Assembly: GCA_963576725.1 (NCBI GenBank)
Contig: OY755243.1
Location: forward strand, 80,463,945-80,527,944
Direction of reading: 5' to 3'
From: Azorinus chamasolen
Lineage: Eukaryota > Mollusca > Bivalvia > Cardiida > Solecurtidae
Length of the DNA: 64,000 bases
In this document: in pieces, positions 58,445 through 64,000 of the stretch
Position numbering within the stretch: the stretch's first letter is position 1
How the letters are laid out: each line of letters starts with the position of its first letter
Position numbers and translations under genes: made by a program
The notes under the pieces: generated by a model
What the model was told of the DNA's origin: nothing
Seen by the model: the letters and a program-made list of their open reading frames with translations, nothing else
Databases searched by the model: none

Positions 58445-60032
58445 TTGGACCCTATATATCACTGGACCTAGATCAAATGTTAAAAAAAAATGGTATCAGA
58501 GGTATACAATTATTTCCTGATATAACAGAAAAATTACTTTTAATGTTTGCTGATGACATTGCCCTATTAGCAGATACTATTTGTGGCCTTCAAAAGCAGC
58601 TGAACATTTTACAGAGGTTTTGTAATGATAATAAATTAACAGTTTACATTGAAAAAACAAAAGGTGATGAAAGTATTAGTTTTTAAAAAAGGTGGCCGCC
58701 TCGCGTCGAAAGAGAAATGGTTCTACGACAGTAATAGGCTGGAAGTTGTTAGTGGTTTTACATATGTTGGTATATATTTCTCAAACAGACTGTCATTGTA
58801 TAAAATGGCCGATACAATGTCCATTAAAGCAAAGACGGTGTTTCTCTATGTATTTTCATCATTATGTAAATTATCATGTATAGTTGTATACCTTATAAAA
58901 CGTTTTTTAAAGTTTTTGATTCCAAGATAAGTTCAATACTGTTGTATGGGTCTGAGTTATGGGGTCTGCAAAAAGTAACATCCGTTGAGTGTCTACGTCA
59001 TTTTGCGTGCAGGAAGTTTATGGGTGTTGATCCACGAACGTGTAACTGTGCTATCTTAGGAGATTTAGGTAGATATCCTATGTATATTAACTCAGCTAGA
59101 CGGTGTATCAAGTATTGGATTGGATTCATATTCTTAATCTACCAAGCAATCGCTATGTAAAAAATGTTATGTTTATACTTCGATAGCATAGGTTACAAAA
59201 ACTGGGTCACCGATATTAGGACAGATTTATATGAAAATGGATTAGGATATATCTGGGAACAACAGACAGTGGTTAACCCGCAATTATTTTTGTCTCACTA
59301 TGTAACTAGACTGAAAGATCAATACTTGCAAAAATGGAAAGTTGAATGTAATAGTAGTAGTAAGTTGTTTTACTCTAAAGATTTCAAACCAGTCTTTGGT
59401 GTTGAATAATGAATATTATGTTTCAGCAATTGATGTGGTCAAGTTTAGACGTAGTATTGCATCATTTCGATGTTCCTCGCACGAGCTAATGATAGAAAGA
59501 GGGCGTTATTATAACATTTCACCAGAGTATCGATTCTGTCCATATTGCGAATGTATTGTTGAAGATGAAATGCATTTTGTATTAATATGTCCTTTATATT
59601 GTGATATACACTCAAAATATATTGATAAAAAGTTCACGGTATTGCCAGTACCTTTTATGTTCAATCGTCTAATGTCAAGTATTAATGAAGCAACAGTAAA
59701 AAATCTGGCCATGTATTTATTTTATGCATTTAAGAGAAGAAAAGATTATGTTACCAGCTATAATTGAGTCAAGCCAATATTTCTATGTGTTCAAGCACTG
59801 CATCACAAATACATGTATAGTATCAGAAAAATTCTTTCAGTCATAAGTTTCTATACTATACATATAGATTACATATATACACATGGAATATATTATGTTA
59901 ACCTGTTCTATATTACGATCTGACTATCACTCTCATTATATTATATTGTACAAATTGTATTATATGTTTGCATTTTGTGCATGGGCCGGTGGCCTTTATA
60001 TTTCACAATAAACTTTTGACTTTTGACTTTTG
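58445..60032 (+). pseudogene. Decayed 3' part of a LINE
   Basis: Begins within the reverse transcriptase palm. LLMFADDIALLAD is encoded from about 58537, followed in shifting frames by thumb-region text (ISSILLYGSELWG, near 58930) and a C-terminal zinc-knuckle-like CPYC...EDEMHFVLICPLY (near 59540). At least three frameshifts and a TAA at 59158-59160 break it. Its 3' end has AATAAA at 60007-60012 and a CTTTTGA repeat tail. It is non-functional and related to the intact LINE at 2640. Confidence 0.85.
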
Positions 60033-62270
60033 GAAAGAGAACCTGTGGTAGAGAAAGTGTTATGATTTATCATCTTATGACTGTATAATTCTAGTTAATG
60101 ATGTCACTCATCTTGTACCTTATATTTGAATGGCCACTGTGTCTGGGCAGTAGCTATAGGCACAATATAGTTTGACCTAATATGATTTGACTAGACTTAT
60201 TCTTGCTATGGTGCTACATTCCTCACTGAGATTGGAATGAACAAATACTCTTTATGATGATATTAACCCTTTTAACCCTTTACTCCATGAATATTCAAGA
60301 AATAATGACATATATGTAATGCATATTGACTAAATAAATCCTTATAATGATACATGGACACTAGAATATTTAGCCATAGTAGAAACTGTAGAATCATATA
60401 TTATTGATGTAAGCAAACACCGGGAGCAGACCCTGAACAGGCAGCTCCTACACCGGGAGCTGTCTGCCCTTAATTGGTCTACTCTGCAAATGTGTAGAAA
60501 AGCGTAATTATGGAGTAAAGGGTTAAATGCCTTAACCTCATGAATATTCATATAAGAAATACTAACATCATGAATATTAATTTTTAAAGTTTTGTTTATG
60601 CCCCCTGCATATTGTTTATGCTCTGTCTGTCTGTTTGTTGGTTTGTTGGTTGGTTTGTCCCTAACTTTACATTTGCAATAATGTTGTAGCCATTGCACAT
60701 ACATACTTCAAACTTGGCATGCATGTGCAACTTATACAGGCAAACATTTTTCGGAGTGAATTATTAAATAAAGTCAAGGTCAAAGGTCCTTGATTACGGT
60801 TCAAATTTAGAATGGCGATAACTTTGTCACCATTCAACATACACACTTCACACTGGGCTTGCATGTGCAACTTATGGAGGTGAAAATCTTTAGGGATAAC
60901 TTATTAAGGTCAAGGTCATACATCAAGGTCAAAGGTCATGTTGGAGGAAGTATTTTACAAACACATCCTGTTTTTATAATGACATATGACCACTCGAATT
61001 TTTGGCACTGGTAGAAAATGTAGAATCGGATTTGTTATTTGTATTATTTCATAAGCAAACAGAGCAGACCCTAATCAGAGACCTCCTACAGAAGCTGTCT
61101 GATCTCGATCTAAAATGCAATTTTTTAGACTTAAGGTTAAATAAAAACAGACTATGTTGTAAATGCATGTAAATGACGTACATAAATTGATATACATGGG
61201 ATGTTAATGTCATGACCTTGCATCAAAGCGTACGTCAGCTTTTTTTATTGGGTTTCCACTCAACTTACGATATTATGCACATTTTGTACAGTATGAAATG
61301 TGTATTTGTTTAGAATGACCGTAAGCGTTGATACGGTGTGAGTATTGCATAGGCATTTGTTTAGAATGACCGTAAATGGTGATATATAGTGTGAGTATTG
61401 CATGGGCATTTGCTCTTCTTTATAAAATTTTGACTCAAATAGTTTAACAGTGTTGTACGTAGCAGTAGATTCAGTGTTTACAATATGAGTCGCTCTGTGG
61501 GAATGGGGTTGTTACTGCATTGCAAATGGTGTAGACAAAGACCAGCTAATATGTCTCCGCCACTGCGCCTGATCAGAGTCTGCACTGTTTGACACCCATC
61601 AGAATATGGTACAGTATAGCCCCTCTAAGCTGGGCATTAAATTTGGTATAAATATAGGTCTTGGAAATAGATGGCAGCTTAATCCAGGGTGCAAGTCATG
61701 CAGAAAGCTCCCACAGGATGCAGCGTGATAAATGTGATATCTGATCTGTGACTGCACTGTTTTCAGTACAATAAGATACATTTGTATCTTTTTTCAGAGA
61801 GTGGCTCATAAAAAAATATGCAAACAGTAGGGAGTATAATTAAAAAACACTGAATAACTCAGTGTCTTATCAGGATCCATACTGTTTGACACTGCGATGG
61901 CATTTTTAAAGAAAAAGGAAGGAAAATATTGACTATGAGAATCGTAGGAGATAACACATTTCGAAATCGGTAGTTACTTGGAGCTTAAAAAGTTTGCTAC
62001 GCATTTTAATCAATTATTGCCCGGAAAACAATGTTAACCCTTACAGTACAGGGCATGAGTCACTAATGTCCTTTGCAAACAGTGTAGACCCAGATTAGAG
62101 GGCTCCTAGATGATCCCTCTCCTCAGGGTCTGCACTGTATGTCATGTTGCCCTTAAGATTCACCATAATCTTGACCTGTTTGCATTTTGAAATACATGTG
62201 TAGTCCATTTCAAAAATAAAATTCAGCATTGTAAGGGTTAACATATGAAACCAATTACATGTATTAGCCA
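60033..62270. other. Intergenic region of short elements
   Basis: Family A 60272-60526; family A about 60530-61130 interrupted at 60596-60975 by a TTTATGCCCCCTGC repeat; a roughly 60-bp duplication 61306-61430 (TTTAGAATGACCGTAA); a decayed type C about 61612-61735; a type I hairpin about 61810-61890; and a TTAA element 62034-62241 with ends CCCTTACA and TGTAAGGG around a GACCCAGATTAGAGGGCTCC hairpin. No gene. Confidence 0.55.
60272..60526 (+). mobile_element. TTAA MITE family A
   Basis: TTAACCCTTTACTCCATGAA to GGAGTAAAGGGTTAA; the hairpin centre carries two ACCGGGAGC inserts (CACCGGGAGC). Confidence 0.85.
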
Positions 62271-62279
62271 ATAGTACAG

Positions 62280-62800
62280 TTGATAATTATGTTGCATATT
62301 CCTTGTTTATGTTGACCAAACTCACATTACAACTAATGATAACTATGTTGCATATACCTTGTGTATATTGACAATATTCACATTACAACTAAATGATAAC
62401 TATGGTGCACATTCCTTGTTTATGTTGACCAAATTCACATTACGAATAATCGATAAATATGTTACATATTCTTTGTTTGTGTTGACCAAATTCCCATTAG
62501 GAATAATTGATAACTATTTTGCATACCATGTACATTGTATTCTTTGTTTATATTGACAAAATTCACATTACAACTAAATGGTAACTATGTTGCATATTCC
62601 TTTGTCTATTTTGACCAAATTCACATTACAACTAAATGGTAACTATGTTGTATATTCTTTGTTTATGTTGATCAAATTCACATTACAAATAATTGATAGC
62701 TATTTTGCATATTCCTTGTTCATGTTGATCAAATTCACATTACGACTAAATGATAACAATGTTGCATATTCCTTGTTTATGTTGACCAAATTCAGTGTTG
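62280..62800 (+). repeat. About 57-bp tandem repeat, roughly 9 copies
   Basis: Unit GTTGCATATTCCTTGTTTAT then GTTGACCAAATTCACATTAC and AACTAAATGATAACTAT, diverged between copies. One copy has an insertion near 62525. Confidence 0.85.
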
Positions 62801-64000
62801 TAACTACAGTCCATCGAGTAAACTCGTGATAACCTTAGCAAGCAGTTTGGTATCAAGATGAGATGCCAAGTAACTGGCCATCTCATCTGGATCCAAACTG
62901 TTTGACATTCTGGTATTGACAGTAACTGTGGAAACTATAATTTCATAAACAAATAGAGCAGACATTGGTCAGATGATTCCTGTTGGAGCCATCTGATCTG
63001 TGTCTACTCTGTTTGCAAAGGTGACAAAATGTGTTTTTATAATTTGCAAAGGTGAAAAATGTGTTTTTATCAAGTAAACAATTAAATCTCTCACTGTCAA
63101 AGGCAAATCTGTGATCAGACTGATCACTTGTGCTAACAGTTTGGATCCAGATGAAATGCAGAGTAACTCGGCGTCTCATTAGGAATCAAACTATTTCATA
63201 CAGTGGTTGTGTTTTGTTTTTATGCCCCCACAAAGTGGTGGCATATAGGGTTGCCCTTATCCATCCGTCCGTACGCACATCTAGAAGAATCTGTCCGGGC
63301 TCTTTCTTATAAAGTACTTGTCAAATCCACACCAAACTTACACACATGTTGTTGGCCGTTATATCTTAATCAAGTTCTATAGCAATGTAAATCGCTTATG
63401 TCATTTAGGAGTTGCGGCCCTTTATTTGCAAAATTGACTTTAAAAATATATTGTCCGAAATCTTTCTTCGAAAGTATTTATCCAATCCACACCAAACTTT
63501 ACACATGTGTTTGTGGCTATTATGTCTTGGTCAAGTTTGATAGCCATGTAAATCGCTTTAGTCTTATTTTGTTCGTACTCTTTCTTAGAAAGTATTTGTC
63601 CAATCCATACCAAACTTTACACACATGTTTGTTGTCGTTATATCTTGGTCAAGTTTGATAGCTATGCAAATCGCTTCAGTCGTTAAGATGTTACGGCATC
63701 TTGTCCGGACTCTTCCTTTCTGTGACAAAAAGTCTGAAGTGGGGGCATATGGACACGTATCTAGTTTAAAACAAAATTGCAAGAACATTCAACAATGAAA
63801 ATTTAAGTGGATTGAGAATTTTGCTGATGACAATACGAGGCAAAGAATAAGTTATACATAATGTATGTGATGCAGAAGGCTCTTCGGGAGCTCACTTATG
63901 CTTTTCATCATGCATTGAACAACCAACCATTGCTCTCAATGTGTGGAGCATGCGTCCTAACAATCACCTTTCTTAATTGCATATCCACAAATGGACCAAA
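62801..64000. other. Right edge: short elements
   Basis: Type I hairpins at about 62840-62910 and 63133-63200; a family A hairpin near 62945-63020; an ATGCCCCCAC...GTGGGGGCAT element at about 63220-63752 with three diverged units of about 140 bp (TCCAATCCACACCAAACTTT); and a decayed type C core about 63850-63935. No gene. Confidence 0.55.

Noticed and set aside
62359..62829. Repeated LFMLTKFTL frames resembling membrane segments
   Set aside because: Product of the 57-bp tandem repeat (57 is divisible by 3, so frames persist); no start context or domain.

Overview
The window is animal nuclear DNA, most likely from a bivalve mollusc. It has spliced genes with GT-AG introns, APE-type LINE retrotransposons, a tRNA-derived SINE, and AT-rich intergenic and intronic DNA packed with short non-autonomous transposons. 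The host group is inferred from the repeat content (for example elements that open with TTTTTAGCTCACCTG and close with GGCCCTCTTGTTT, which I associate with bivalves). It is not read from a marker gene.

Two host genes are visible. On the minus strand, 583 to 1, is the 5' part of a secreted cysteine-rich protein: a signal peptide, a basic cleavage-like site, two tandem modules with identical eight-cysteine spacing, then an EGF domain. The gene runs off the left edge. On the plus strand, 18832 to 56902, fourteen exons join without a frame break into a 623-residue type I membrane receptor: signal peptide, a two-domain cytokine-binding module, three more fibronectin type III domains, a transmembrane helix and a cytoplasmic tail of about 40 residues with a proline-rich Box1-like motif. 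The layout matches gp130/Domeless class I cytokine receptors, but the tail is unusually short. Its stop codon lies in the first unit of a 12-copy, 38-bp minisatellite.

Layout: 1-583 EGF gene; 584-2639 short elements; 2640-6805 a 5'-truncated LINE with an intact ORF2; 6806-18831 simple repeats, short elements and a 718-bp inverted-repeat element with tRNA-like modules; 18832-56902 the receptor gene; 56899-57355 minisatellite; 58445-60032 a decayed LINE; 60033-64000 short elements and tandem repeats.

The most striking feature is a dense set of palindromic transposons, by eye more than 60 hairpins in 64 kb. Most elements are bounded by TTAA plus CCC-type ends (piggyBac-like signature) or by TA plus CAGT-type ends (pogo/mariner-like signature), and each carries a long central hairpin. 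Hairpins and ends are mixed: one hairpin core occurs inside at least four different terminal-repeat types, and one terminal repeat occurs with different hairpins. Several hairpin types share one arm pattern with a conserved mismatch. The elements have repeatedly inserted into one another at TTAA and lie within tens of bases of receptor splice sites.
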